This document shows positions 45,354 to 54,694 of a stretch of DNA of 64,000 nucleotides, piece by piece. Location of the stretch: contig NZ_QJRY01000006.1 in NCBI RefSeq assembly GCF_003205195.1, forward strand, positions 298,268 through 362,267, written 5' to 3'. The notes under the pieces were generated by a model. The model was not told the DNA's origin and made no database searches. It saw only the letters and a program-made list of their open reading frames with translations. Within the stretch, counting starts at the first letter, position 1, and every line of letters begins with the position of its first letter. The stretch comes from Peteryoungia wuzhouensis (lineage in GTDB: Bacteria > Pseudomonadota > Alphaproteobacteria > Rhizobiales > Rhizobiaceae). A program made the translations under genes and the position numbers.

Positions 45354-46395
45354 GGGCGTGACGGTCGTTGTTGGTGTCGCTGATGGTTGCCAGCGCGCGT
45401 TCGACCCTCGGTGTCGAACCGGCATCGTCGAGCGGATCGCGGCGCAGGCGATGGCAAAGCACCATCGGCGCGATCTCGGCGACATCATCCCAGGTGACGA
45501 ACAAACGTCCGGTGAGCGCTGCGGCAGCCCGGCTGGCACGCATCAGTGTGAGTTCGCCGCGCATGCCGTCTATGCCGAGCCGCAGGCAGAGTTGCGACAT
45601 GCGCATCACAACGGAATCGGGTATCTCGACCTGGCGAATGATTTTTCGGGCAGCGACCACGCGGCGGCCCACGGCGCCATCGCGCTTGGCCCAAAGCTTG
45701 CCGAAGGCGACGGGGTCTGTCTCATAGGCATCCCGGCGCCGGATCACCTCGATGCGCTGATCGAGGTCGTCGATGGTGCGAACATCGACCGACAGCCCGA
45801 AGCGATCAAGCAATTGTGGGCGGAGATCCCCTTCTTCCGGATTGCCGCTGCCGACAAGGACGAAGCGGGCGGCATGGCGTATGCTCAAGCCCTCGCGCTC
45901 GACGACGTTGACGCCGGAGGCGGACGCGTCGAGCAGGAGATCGATCAGATGATCCTCCAGGAGGTTGATCTCGTCGATATACAGGAAGCCCCTGTTGGCG
46001 GCGGCCAGCAGACCCGGCTCGAAGTGCTTCTCGCCGGCGACCAGCGCCTTCTCGATGTCGAGCGACCCGCAAACGCGATCTTCAGTGGCCCCTAGCGGCA
46101 GGTCGATCATCGGAGCGCGGCGCTTGATGACCGCGGGCGGCTTTAAGCCAGCCGCCGGATTGCAGACGGGACAGGCCGGCTGCGGTTCGGCGGGATGGCA
46201 ATTGTAGCGGCAACCACTGCGGGTTTCGATCGCCGGCAAAAGCTCGGTCAGTGCCCTCACGGCCGTCGATTTTCCCGTGCCACGGTCGCCGAAAATGAGG
46301 ACGCCACCAAGCAGGGGCTCGACAGCCGCCATCAGGAGCGCCTTCTTCATGTCTTCCTGGGCGACGATGGCGGCGAATGGAAATGGTTGGGCCAT
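45346..46395 (-). CDS. bchI: Magnesium chelatase ATPase subunit I
   Basis: BchI is the ATP-hydrolysing AAA+ subunit of magnesium chelatase. The 349-residue protein has Walker A GDRGTGKS (about 36-43) and Walker [23 protein letters not shown] precedes the ATG. It heads bchI-bchD-bchO-crtI-crtB, with a PpsR palindrome 21 bases upstream of the start. Confidence 0.98.
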   Translation of the reverse strand: MAQPFPFAAIVAQEDMKKALLMAAVEPLLGGVLIFGDRGTGKSTAVRALTELLPAIETRSGCRYNCHPAEPQPACPVCNPAAGLKPPAVIKRRAPMIDLPLGATEDRVCGSLDIEKALVAGEKHFEPGLLAAANRGFLYIDEINLLEDHLIDLLLDASASGVNVVEREGLSIRHAARFVLVGSGNPEEGDLRPQLLDRFGLSVDVRTIDDLDQRIEVIRRRDAYETDPVAFGKLWAKRDGAVGRRVVAARKIIRQVEIPDSVVMRMSQLCLRLGIDGMRGELTLMRASRAAAALTGRLFVTWDDVAEIAPMVLCHRLRRDPLDDAGSTPRVERALATISDTNNDRHAHG

Positions 46396-46415
46396 GGGTC
46401 CCGCCTCAGCTTGAG

Positions 46416-46433
46416 TGTAAAATTTAGTTTACA
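46416..46433. promoter_or_regulatory. PpsR/CrtJ operator upstream of bchI
   Basis: TGTAAAATTTAGTTTACA is a full TGT-N12-ACA palindrome 21 bases from the bchI ATG. Its TAAACT or TAAATT stretches could serve as a -10 element for bchI. The divergent M42 peptidase gene starts 156 bases away on the other side. Confidence 0.7.
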
Positions 46434-46588
46434 CTTTTCAGCGTCGGTTTGAAGAGGATTTTCGAGGGAATCGCCACATCCAACAGAATGGCCAAACTGC
46501 ATCAGTTTAAGCTTCCGGCGTTGAACCGCCCCGGCAGGGGGACAGGAAGCCTTCCGGCAAAGCTTGACCTTCCGTCTTCACGCGACAC

Positions 46589-47767
46589 ATGGGATGCATG
46601 AACGAACCGATCAACATCGACCCAGCTTACCTCACCGACCGCCTGAAGGATCTGCTCTCGGTCGCAAGCCCAACCGGATTTACCGACGAAGCGGTGCGTT
46701 ATACGGCGCGGGAACTCGAAAAACTCGGGCTTGACGTCATGTTGACGCGGCGCGGCGCGATCAGGGCGCTGAGACCAGGGGCGGCGCGGCGGCCTGCGCG
46801 CGGAATCGTATCGCATCTCGATACGCTGGGCGCACAGGTGAAGGCGCTCAAGGACAACGGGCGGATGGAACTGGTGTCGATCGGCCACTGGTCGGCGCGG
46901 TTCGCCGAAGGGGCTCGTGTCTCGATCTTTTCCTCCAAGGGCATCTATCGCGGCACCATCCTGCCGCTCAAAGCCTCTGGCCACACGTTCAACGAGGAAA
47001 TCGACACGCAGCCATCCGGCTGGCCGTATGTCGAGTTACGGGTCGACGCCCTTTCGCGCCATCGCCATGACCTCCTTCAGCTCGGCATCGATGTGGGGGA
47101 CATCGTTGCGGTGGACCCGCAACCGGAATTTCTCGAAAACGGATTTATCGTGTCGCGCCACCTCGATGACAAGGCGGGGGTGGCGATTATGCTGGCAGCG
47201 CTCGAGGCCATGCAGCGTCAGGAGGTTGCAACGCCTGTTGACACCTATTGGCTGTTCACCATTGGCGAAGAGGTGGGCGTCGGTGCGTCTGCAGCCCTTG
47301 TACCGGAGATCGCCTCCTTGGTCGCGGTCGACAACGGCACAACTGCGCCGGGACAGGCTTCGCAGGAATTTGGCGTGACACTCGCGATGGCCGACCAGAC
47401 GGGTCCTTTTGATTATCACCTGTCGAAGAAGCTGCACCAGATTTGCCTTGATCAGGGCATTCCGGTGCAAAAGGACGTCTTTCGCTATTATCGCTCCGAC
47501 GCGGCCTCCGCCGTCGAGGCCGGCCACGACGTGCGCACCGCCCTCATCACTTTCGGCGTTGATGCCTCACACGGCTACGAGCGCATCCATCTGCATGCCC
47601 TGATGTCGAACGCAAAACTGGCGGTGCATTACGCGATGAGCGAAGTGCAGATCGGGCGGGATGCCGAAGAGATCTCCGGCCTGCGCGGGTTTACCCACCA
47701 GACGGTCGCTGAGGCGGAACAAGACCTCGAGGCGACCCAGGAGATCGATCCATCGACCGGTGGCTGA
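46589..47767 (+). CDS. M42-type metallopeptidase-like protein
   Basis: The 392-residue protein resembles zinc M42 aminopeptidases, close to the hydrolase that accompanies N-acetylglutaminylglutamine amide osmoprotectant genes in many proteobacteria. Candidate metal ligands are His76/Asp78 (SHLDT), Asp193/194 (HLDDKAG), Glu227/228 (IGEEVG) and Asp248. The usual partner genes are absent in this window. Two ATGs nine bases apart are possible starts and neither has a strong ribosome site. Whether it belongs to the PGC regulon is unknown; it only shares the intergenic region with bchI. Confidence 0.8.
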   Translation: MGCMNEPINIDPAYLTDRLKDLLSVASPTGFTDEAVRYTARELEKLGLDVMLTRRGAIRALRPGAARRPARGIVSHLDTLGAQVKALKDNGRMELVSIGHWSARFAEGARVSIFSSKGIYRGTILPLKASGHTFNEEIDTQPSGWPYVELRVDALSRHRHDLLQLGIDVGDIVAVDPQPEFLENGFIVSRHLDDKAGVAIMLAALEAMQRQEVATPVDTYWLFTIGEEVGVGASAALVPEIASLVAVDNGTTAPGQASQEFGVTLAMADQTGPFDYHLSKKLHQICLDQGIPVQKDVFRYYRSDAASAVEAGHDVRTALITFGVDASHGYERIHLHALMSNAKLAVHYAMSEVQIGRDAEEISGLRGFTHQTVAEAEQDLEATQEIDPSTGG

Positions 47768-47782
47768 GGCTGAACGGAAACT

Positions 47783-48700
47783 CTAAGGCCTCTGCGCACC
47801 CGTTGTCGTCGTGTAGATCGAATAGAGCGACTTGGTCGCCGTGATGAACAGGCGATTGTGGCGGGGACCGCCAAAGGTGAGGTTGGCAACAACCTGCGGC
47901 ACTAGGATCTTGCCAAGCAGGATCCCTTCCGGCGAGAAGCAGTGCACGCCATCCGCCGCGCTGGACCAGAGATTGCCGGCGATGTCCACGCGGATGCCAT
48001 CCGGAATGCCCTTGTCGATCGTCGCAAACGTGCGAGGGCCCGAGAGCGATTGCCCGTCTTCCGAAACGTCGTAAACGAGGATCTGGCGCGGTGCTTCCGG
48101 GGCGTGGCTTGCGCCGGAATCGGCGACATAAAGACGGCGCTCGTCGGGAGAGAAGGCCAGACCATTGGGCTGCAGGCAGTCATGGGCCATGATCGAGAGC
48201 GAACCTGTCGCCGGGTCTAGCCGCCAGATGTTGCGGCTTTCCTGTTCCTCATCGGCCTTGTAACCCTCGTAATCCGACAGAATTCCGTAGGATGGATCGC
48301 TGAACCACACGCTTCCATCCGAACGCACGATGACATCGTTGGGCGAGTTCAGTCGTTTGCCGTCATGCCTGTCGGCAAGCACCGTGATGGTGCCGTCCAC
48401 CTCGGTGCGGGTGACACGGCGCAGGCCATGTTCGCAGGAGACGAGACGTCCCTGGCGGTCGCGCGTATGGCCATTGGCAAAATTGGACGGGCTGCGAAAG
48501 ACCGAGACACCGCCGCCTTCGACCCAGCGCAGGATGCGCTGGTTGGGAATGTCGGAGAACAGGAGGTGACCGGCGTCGTCAAACCAGACCGGACCCTCCG
48601 CCCAGCGGCAATCCGAATAGAGTTCCTCGAGTGCCGCGCTGCTGACAACGAGATCGCGAAACCGCGGATCATGGATCTCATAGAAGGGGTTGTCCGACAT
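47783..48700 (-). CDS. SMP-30/gluconolactonase family protein
   Basis: A six-bladed beta-propeller sugar lactonase that would hydrolyse an aldonolactone formed after sugar oxidation. The 305-residue protein has likely metal ligands in AEGPVWFDD, NSPNDVIV and SDG/IPDGIRVD segments. It is 18 bases after the second ABC permease on the same strand, so it is probably the last gene of a sugar uptake operon. Confidence 0.9.
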   Translation of the reverse strand: MSDNPFYEIHDPRFRDLVVSSAALEELYSDCRWAEGPVWFDDAGHLLFSDIPNQRILRWVEGGGVSVFRSPSNFANGHTRDRQGRLVSCEHGLRRVTRTEVDGTITVLADRHDGKRLNSPNDVIVRSDGSVWFSDPSYGILSDYEGYKADEEQESRNIWRLDPATGSLSIMAHDCLQPNGLAFSPDERRLYVADSGASHAPEAPRQILVYDVSEDGQSLSGPRTFATIDKGIPDGIRVDIAGNLWSSAADGVHCFSPEGILLGKILVPQVVANLTFGGPRHNRLFITATKSLYSIYTTTTGAQRP

Positions 48701-48718
48701 GGGTTTGTCCTGCGGGTT

Positions 48719-49660
48719 CTATCGTTTGTCGAGCGGACGGGCGCTCGGTAGCATGATGACGGCAATGATGATGAGGCCGGTAAGGATCAGGCGGATACCC
48801 GCTCCAAATCCATAGGTGTTGAGCATCGACACGACGAGGAACATGAAGAGCGAGGCGCCCCAAATGCCCGGCACGTTGGAATTGCCGCCGGCGACGGCGG
48901 TGCCACCGATAACCACGACCGCAATCGACATCAGCAGATATTCCGAGCCCATGTTGAGGGCGGCTCCGCCCGAGAAACTGGCCAGAAGGTAACCGCAGAT
49001 GGCCGCCAAGACGGCGCAGAGCACGTATGTGACGAGCCGTGTTCCGTCGATCGGGATGCCGGTCATCCGGGCGGCCCTGATGCTCTGGCCGATGGCGGCG
49101 ATCCAGCGGCCGTAGACGGTCTTGTTCAGTATGAACCAGACGATGAGCGACAGCACCAAGGCGACGATGGCGACATTGGGGATGCCAAGAGTCGACGTCG
49201 TGGTGAAGTCGGCCAAAGCTGCCGGCGGTTTGATGCGCAATCCGCGGTTGGTCCAGATTGCCGTCGACTGGATGATGAAGCTCATCGACAGTGTCGCAAT
49301 GATCGGTGGGATGCGCAGCAGCTTGATCAGGGCGTAATTGCCGATCCCGATGGCGACGCCGATCGCGATCGCGATCAGAAGGCCGATCAGGATCGTACCA
49401 TTGTCGACATTCATCACCTTCAAGGCGACAGTACCTGCAAGTGTCATGTTGGCGGGTACCGAGAGATCGATGTTGCCGGGCCCCAGCGTGATGACCAGCA
49501 TTTGGCCGAGGCCAACGAGGATCGAGAAGGCGGCGAAGGTCAGGGCCGCCTGGGCGAGCCCGAGCGTGCTGGCCCCGCCGGTGAACAGAACCGTTGTGAT
49601 GAAGACGACGGCGGTCGCGGCGAAGGACCAGATCCAGGGACGTTTCAGCAAAGAGGTCAC
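48719..49660 (-). CDS. CUT2-type sugar ABC transporter permease (second)
   Basis: A 313-residue inner-membrane permease of the RbsC/BPD_transp_2 type with eight to ten hydrophobic helices and the family segment GGTAVAGGNSNVPGIWGASLF. The start is GTG in a GTGA overlap with the preceding permease, with AGGG upstream; the longer frame is out of frame in that gene. It is probably a heterodimer partner of the other permease. Confidence 0.93.
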   Translation of the reverse strand: MTSLLKRPWIWSFAATAVVFITTVLFTGGASTLGLAQAALTFAAFSILVGLGQMLVITLGPGNIDLSVPANMTLAGTVALKVMNVDNGTILIGLLIAIAIGVAIGIGNYALIKLLRIPPIIATLSMSFIIQSTAIWTNRGLRIKPPAALADFTTTSTLGIPNVAIVALVLSLIVWFILNKTVYGRWIAAIGQSIRAARMTGIPIDGTRLVTYVLCAVLAAICGYLLASFSGGAALNMGSEYLLMSIAVVVIGGTAVAGGNSNVPGIWGASLFMFLVVSMLNTYGFGAGIRLILTGLIIIAVIMLPSARPLDKR

Positions 49661-50604
49661 GACTTTGCCCTCCGGCCTTCGAAACGGTTGAGGGCAAGTC
49701 TCAAGGTCAGGACTACGATCAGGATCGCGCCTTGCGCGCCAATCTGCCAATCCGGCGATATCCTGAGAAAGGACAGGAACGACCCCGCCAGCGTCAGCGT
49801 CAGAGCGCCGATGACGGCCCCGATCGGAGAGACGCGACCGCCGACAAATTCTCCGCCGCCGAGAATGACGCCGGCGATCGACAGCAGCGTGTAACGAAGC
49901 GCGATATTGGCGTCCGCCGAAGTCGTCAGGCCCACCAGGGCAATACCCGACATGACCGCAAACAGGCCAGCCAGCGCGTAGATCGAGGCGCGAGCGCCGA
50001 TGATCGACCAGCCGGCGCGCTCGACCGAGCGTGCATTGCCACCGACGCCGCGCAGGACGACGCCGAAGGACGATCGCATGATGAGAAAGTGACTGACGGC
50101 GGCGATCAGGACGCTCGCCACGATGGCCATCGGAACCAGCGGTGGGCGCGATGTCATGATGGCGCGGATCCAGCTCGGTGCCGATCCTCCAGGTGCCGGC
50201 AGGATGAGTACGGCCAGTCCACCCCAGACGAAACTCATCCCAAGTGTGACAACGATCGAGGGCAGGTCCCGCACATGGATGAGGACCCCGATCACCGCAT
50301 AGACACCAATGGCACCGGCAAGGATCGCGATGCCGAGCAGTGGCGTGTCGTTGAGAAATGTCGCCGCAACACAGGCTGCGAAGCTGACGAAGGTGCCCAT
50401 CGAAAGGTCGAGGTCGTTGATCGTCATGACCAGCATCTGGGCAATGGTGGCGAGCGCGATCGGGACGGCGAGATTGAAGAGCAGGTTGAGGCCCGTATAG
50501 CTCATGGCGCGGGGCTGAAGATAGAAGACGGCAGCCAGCAGCACGGCCAGCGACAGGGCAGGGATCAACAGTCGGATGCTGTCGGCAGAAAGGTTGACCT
50601 TCAT
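49657..50604 (-). CDS. CUT2-type sugar ABC transporter permease (first)
   Basis: A 315-residue RbsC-like inner-membrane permease, with AQMLVMTINDLDLSMGTFVSFAACVAA near residues 55-80 and the GGGEFVGGRVSPIGAVIGAL loop. The ATG overlaps the ATPase stop as ATGA. Confidence 0.94.
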   Translation of the reverse strand: MKVNLSADSIRLLIPALSLAVLLAAVFYLQPRAMSYTGLNLLFNLAVPIALATIAQMLVMTINDLDLSMGTFVSFAACVAATFLNDTPLLGIAILAGAIGVYAVIGVLIHVRDLPSIVVTLGMSFVWGGLAVLILPAPGGSAPSWIRAIMTSRPPLVPMAIVASVLIAAVSHFLIMRSSFGVVLRGVGGNARSVERAGWSIIGARASIYALAGLFAVMSGIALVGLTTSADANIALRYTLLSIAGVILGGGEFVGGRVSPIGAVIGALTLTLAGSFLSFLRISPDWQIGAQGAILIVVLTLRLALNRFEGRRAKS

Positions 50605-52067
50605 GCCGCGGCCTCCTTGAAGGATGCAGACAAGATGTTTTCCTCCGAGACGTCATCGCCGGAAAGCTCCGCGACAATCGCGCCATTGTTGAAGACATAG
50701 ACCCGATCGCAGAGGCAGACCTCGTCCATCTCCGTCGAGTACCAGATGAAGGTTCGGCCGTTCGCCGCCTCGCTTCTCAAGATTCCGTAGACTTCCTGCT
50801 TCGTGCCGAAGTCGACGCCGCGCATGGGGTCGTCCATCAGCACCACGGGGGCACGGCTGGCCAGGGCGCGAGCAAAGAGCACTTTCTGCTGATTGCCGCC
50901 GGAGAGCGACAGGATGCCGTGCTCCATGTCCGGTGTGCGGATGCCGATGCGTTCCCTCCAGGACTGGCCGAGTGCCTCTTCCTGCTTCTCGTCGAGCCGA
51001 CCGAGTCGGGACAGGTCGGGGAGCACGCCGATGCTGAAATTTTTCAGGATGCTCCACAGCGTGAAGGTACCATTGACAGCGCGGTCGCCTGCGACGAAAG
51101 CGACTGCCGGATCGGCCGGTCGGAGCCAGTTGCCGCTTCGGGTATTGAAGAGATCGATCAACATCTCGGTCTGGCCGTGGCCGCCGAGCCCGGCAAAGCC
51201 AATGATCTCGCCACGATGGGCCTTGAAGGGAAGTCCGATGCCACGCGCTGTCCGTGCCGTTAGCACGGGTACGCCGGACTGCGCGACCGCCAATTCGCGC
51301 GCCTGTCTTGCCTTCACCACGCTGCCCATGGCCTCTATGAGGCCGTGCTCCGAGAAGTCGGCCGCAGCGCGTTCGGCAACCACTTTCCCGTCCTTCATCA
51401 CCACGATGCGGCTGGCGATCGACAGGATTTCGCTGAGGATATGGGAGATGAAGACGACCGCGCCGCCGGCATCGACGAAGCGTCGGACATAGGCGAGCAA
51501 CTGCTCGGCAAGCCGCGCATCCAGCGATGAGGTGGGTTCGTCGAGGATGACGAGACGAACCGGATTGCCGATCTCGCAGAAAGTGATCGCGATCTCGACC
51601 ATCTGCCGTTCGGCGATGGTCAGGTTGCCGACCTGCTCTGAGGCCTCGATCGAATGCCCGGGGAAGATTTCATCCAGTTTTTTCGCGATGATCTGGGCAC
51701 CGCGCAAACGCCAGCCCCAGCCCGCAAGGCCGCGATGCATGACGCGGGTATTTTCGACAACCGTGAGGTTGGGGCAGAGCGACAATTCCTGGAAGACGCA
51801 ACGGATCCCGGCTTCACGGGCAGCCTTGATGCCCTGACCGCTCGTGCCGCCAAAGGCGACGGATCCCTGATGCGGGCTAAGCCCGCCATTGATGACATTG
51901 ACGATGGTGGATTTGCCGGCGCCATTGTGGCCAACGAGTCCGATGCACTCACCGGCCCGTATTGTGAGGGTGACCCCATCGAGGGCCCGGACCGCCCCGT
52001 AATGCACTTTGGCATCCGTGACACTGACGACGGCTGTCGCTGCCTCGCTCGCATTCATGTCATTCAT
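50601..52067 (-). CDS. Sugar ABC transporter ATP-binding protein (RbsA type)
   Basis: A fused two-domain ATPase of 488 residues. The first domain has Walker A GHNGAGKST (46-54), signature LTIAERQMVEIAI and Walker B LVILDEPTSSLD. The second has a degenerate P-loop (GLGGHGQTEM), as in RbsA, with an intact LSGGNQQKV and VVLMDDPMRGVD. Alternative ATGs lie nine bases downstream. Confidence 0.95.
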   Translation of the reverse strand: MNDMNASEAATAVVSVTDAKVHYGAVRALDGVTLTIRAGECIGLVGHNGAGKSTIVNVINGGLSPHQGSVAFGGTSGQGIKAAREAGIRCVFQELSLCPNLTVVENTRVMHRGLAGWGWRLRGAQIIAKKLDEIFPGHSIEASEQVGNLTIAERQMVEIAITFCEIGNPVRLVILDEPTSSLDARLAEQLLAYVRRFVDAGGAVVFISHILSEILSIASRIVVMKDGKVVAERAAADFSEHGLIEAMGSVVKARQARELAVAQSGVPVLTARTARGIGLPFKAHRGEIIGFAGLGGHGQTEMLIDLFNTRSGNWLRPADPAVAFVAGDRAVNGTFTLWSILKNFSIGVLPDLSRLGRLDEKQEEALGQSWRERIGIRTPDMEHGILSLSGGNQQKVLFARALASRAPVVLMDDPMRGVDFGTKQEVYGILRSEAANGRTFIWYSTEMDEVCLCDRVYVFNNGAIVAELSGDDVSEENILSASFKEAAA

Positions 52068-52114
52068 CCCATTCGCAGTCGCTTGGCTACCCTCGGCGGG
52101 GTCACCTGTCCCGT

Positions 52115-52138
52115 TCCGCCCGGCAACGAGGCCGGACG
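52115..52138 (-). promoter_or_regulatory. Hairpin between binding-protein and ATPase genes
   Basis: Arms 52115-52123 and 52130-52138 form nine pairs (one G-U) with a six-base loop. No U-tract follows. It probably stabilises or partly terminates the mRNA so the binding protein is made in excess. Confidence 0.55.
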
Positions 52139-52168
52139 GATCGGGGGAGGGTCTGTCAGTCCATGCGG

Positions 52169-53188
52169 TTACTTGGCCGAGGCGATAACCTTCTGGGCGT
52201 CTTCGAGCGAGTACTCGACATTGGCGACGCCGCCTGCCTGGGTATTGGCGAGGTTGGCTTCGAGGTTGTCCTGGTCGATGCGCAGGAAGGGCACCACGAG
52301 GTCCTTCTTCACTTCCTTGCCGTCGAGGATCTGCTGAGCGACCCAGAAGGCGAGCGTCGAGACACCCGGCGCGATCGAAACCGACATGGTCTCATAGCCG
52401 TTTGCGTCCTTCTGCTCCTTCCACCACTTCAGCTCGTCTTCGCGGTTGCCCATGACGATGACAGGCATCTTGCGGTTGGCAGCAGCGATCGCCTGGGCAG
52501 CACCATAGCCGTCACCACCCTGGGTCACGACACCGACGATGTCGGGAAGGCTCGGCAGGATGCCGGCGACGGCTTTCTGGGCGACGTCCTGGGCCCAGTC
52601 GCCATGCACAGAGCCAACGATCTTGAACTGCGGGAACTGTTCGACGCCGGCATGGATGCCAGCCGAAATCTCGTCATCGACGAAGACGCCGGCGAGACCA
52701 CGGATTTCGAGCAGGTTACCGCCCTGAGGCAGCTTGCCGGAGAGATACTCGACCTGGCTGCGGCCCATTTCCTTGAAGTCGACAGCGATGCGCCAGGCGC
52801 AGGGTTCGGTCACGATGCCATCGAATGAAACGACGGTGATGCCGGCATCGCAGGCTTCCTTGACGGCGCCATTCAGCGCGGTCGGGGATGCGGCATTGAT
52901 GACGATGGCGTCATAGCCCTGCAGGATCATGTTCTGGATCTGGGCTGCCTGCTCTGTGGCCTGGTTTTCGGCCGTCGTGAAGGCATCTGCCGCGGCGACC
53001 TGGCCGGACTTCACGGCTTCGCCGGTGACCTTTTCCCAGCTGGTCAGCATCGCCTGGCGCCAGGAGTTGCCGGCATAGTTATTGGACAAGGCGATCTTCT
53101 TGCCCGAGGTATCCGCAAGGGCCGTCATCGGCACAGCGGCAACGCACAAAGCGGCTGTCGCCAGAAGAATTCTGGTGGCTTTCATCAT
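52169..53188 (-). CDS. Periplasmic sugar-binding protein of the ABC transporter
   Basis: A 339-residue periplasmic binding protein of the RbsB-like (Peripla_BP_4) type. The signal peptide MMKATRILLATAALCVAAVPMTALA is followed by ALSNNYAGNSWRQ; QAAQIQNMILQGYDAIVINAASPTAL is typical of this group. GGGAG precedes the ATGATG; the longer open frame is not used. The substrate cannot be named; the neighbouring lactonase suggests an aldose. Confidence 0.93.
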   Translation of the reverse strand: MMKATRILLATAALCVAAVPMTALADTSGKKIALSNNYAGNSWRQAMLTSWEKVTGEAVKSGQVAAADAFTTAENQATEQAAQIQNMILQGYDAIVINAASPTALNGAVKEACDAGITVVSFDGIVTEPCAWRIAVDFKEMGRSQVEYLSGKLPQGGNLLEIRGLAGVFVDDEISAGIHAGVEQFPQFKIVGSVHGDWAQDVAQKAVAGILPSLPDIVGVVTQGGDGYGAAQAIAAANRKMPVIVMGNREDELKWWKEQKDANGYETMSVSIAPGVSTLAFWVAQQILDGKEVKKDLVVPFLRIDQDNLEANLANTQAGGVANVEYSLEDAQKVIASAK

Positions 53189-53449
53189 CTCACTCCCTGT
53201 TGCCCGGCCTCCTTGGACCGGTTTCCTCCTGTCAGCCAAGCAAGGGCTTTAGCCGACCTCCCAGTCGAGTTTCCTCCTCTCGACGGGACCAAGATGGAAT
53301 AGATCGCAGGATGTGTATAGGGCGTAGGTGGCAGCACATGTGCGGGATTTGCGAAATAAGATGCGGGATCTCGCAAGACGTGATCCGGTCGTCTCTGTGT
53401 TATAAAGGCGATGGAGCCAGGAGGAGCGGGCGCCGTGGGAGGACTACCG
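53189..53449. promoter_or_regulatory. Divergent control region between sugar ABC operon and two-component genes
   Basis: The region holds a pair of 14-bp direct repeats with matching TGCGGGAT cores at 53341-53354 and 53362-53375, 21 bases apart, and TTGCGA/TCGCAA inverted ends at 53349-53354 and 53371-53376. These could bind the adjacent LuxR-type regulator. No further gene is seen. Confidence 0.4.
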
Positions 53450-54694
53450 ATGCTCAACATTGCGCCGTCGGCGCTGCTCGACCACTATCTCGGGATATCG
53501 CGCTTGCTGGCGGGGCAGTTGGACTTCCGTTCCGCGATTAAGGCGGTAGGCGTTGAGGTATCGCATATCGTGCCGCATGACCATCTCGATGTTTGCATCA
53601 TGATGGTGAGCGGTCTTTACCATACGGCTTACGAGACCGGGCTGGACACGTTCTGGGGACAGGCCGCCCCCGCCCCCGTGACGAGCAGTCCGATCCGCAC
53701 CTTGCTCTGGGGCGAAATCGACTTTTTCCTGACGCCCGATGCCCAGCAGGAGGGCCGCTATTTCAGTGATACCCCGTTTGTTCAGCCGATCTTCGAACAC
53801 AATCTGCGCAGCCGTATCCACGTGCCGCTGAAGGTGGGGGGCGAGGTGATCGGGGCGCTCAGTTGCTCCTCGCATCAGGTGGATTTCTACACGACAAACG
53901 ACGTCAAGAACGCCCAGTCGATTGCCGATCTGCTTGCCCCCTATTTCTTTGCGCTCCGGGCCGCCGACCAGGCGAAACAGTCGGCGATCGTGGAGGCAGA
54001 AGCGCGCGCCCGGGAAGAGGGGCTGCGGCTCGGTGCGCTCAGTCTAACCGAAGCACTTGAGCGGGAGCGCCAGCGCATCGGCATGGATCTCCATGACCAG
54101 ACATTGGCGGACCTGACCCGGCTCTCACGGCGGCTCGATCGCCTGATCCAGGAGCGGGACCTGAACGGCGAAGCGCTGGAGCCGATCGCCCGCAGCCTGC
54201 AGCACTGCATGCAGGATCTGCGTGAGATCATCGAGGAGGCCAAGCCCTCGGTGCTCCAGTTGTTCGGTTTTGCCCATGCGATCGAGAACCACCTCGACCG
54301 CGCCGTGCGTGACCAGGGATCACAGATCTGCTTCGATCTGATCGATGACACGGACGGGCTCATCGACCTGCTCGATCAGACAGTCCGTATTGCGCTGTTT
54401 CGCATCGTGCAGGAGGCAATCAACAATGCCGTGCGTCATGCGCAGGCAGCCGCAATCGAGGTGCGTCTGCGCAACAACCCGACCACGCTTGTCATCGAGG
54501 TTTCCGACAATGGCCAAGGCATACCGCGCAGAGACCGCCGCACGGGCGGCGGTATCGACAATATGATGACCAGGGCCCGGCTCATCTCGGCCAAGTTCAC
54601 TCTGGGACCGAACCGCGACGGCGGGGGCACCACTGTGCGCCTGCAACTGCCTTTGACCCATGGCCGGCGCAAAGCCGGAGGAGACACCCAATGA
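53450..54694 (+). CDS. Soluble GAF-domain histidine kinase (NarX/HisKA_3 type)
   Basis: A 414-residue cytoplasmic kinase without membrane segments. A GAF-like sensor domain covers about 15-165, a helical linker follows, then the HisKA_3 phosphoacceptor His215 (GMDLHDQTLADL) and an HATPase domain with Asn326 (EAINNAVRH) and DNGQGI. GGAGG precedes the ATG. The stop overlaps the response regulator. A soluble signal, such as an internal sugar metabolite, is plausible but untested. Confidence 0.92.
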   Translation: MLNIAPSALLDHYLGISRLLAGQLDFRSAIKAVGVEVSHIVPHDHLDVCIMMVSGLYHTAYETGLDTFWGQAAPAPVTSSPIRTLLWGEIDFFLTPDAQQEGRYFSDTPFVQPIFEHNLRSRIHVPLKVGGEVIGALSCSSHQVDFYTTNDVKNAQSIADLLAPYFFALRAADQAKQSAIVEAEARAREEGLRLGALSLTEALERERQRIGMDLHDQTLADLTRLSRRLDRLIQERDLNGEALEPIARSLQHCMQDLREIIEEAKPSVLQLFGFAHAIENHLDRAVRDQGSQICFDLIDDTDGLIDLLDQTVRIALFRIVQEAINNAVRHAQAAAIEVRLRNNPTTLVIEVSDNGQGIPRRDRRTGGGIDNMMTRARLISAKFTLGPNRDGGGTTVRLQLPLTHGRRKAGGDTQ

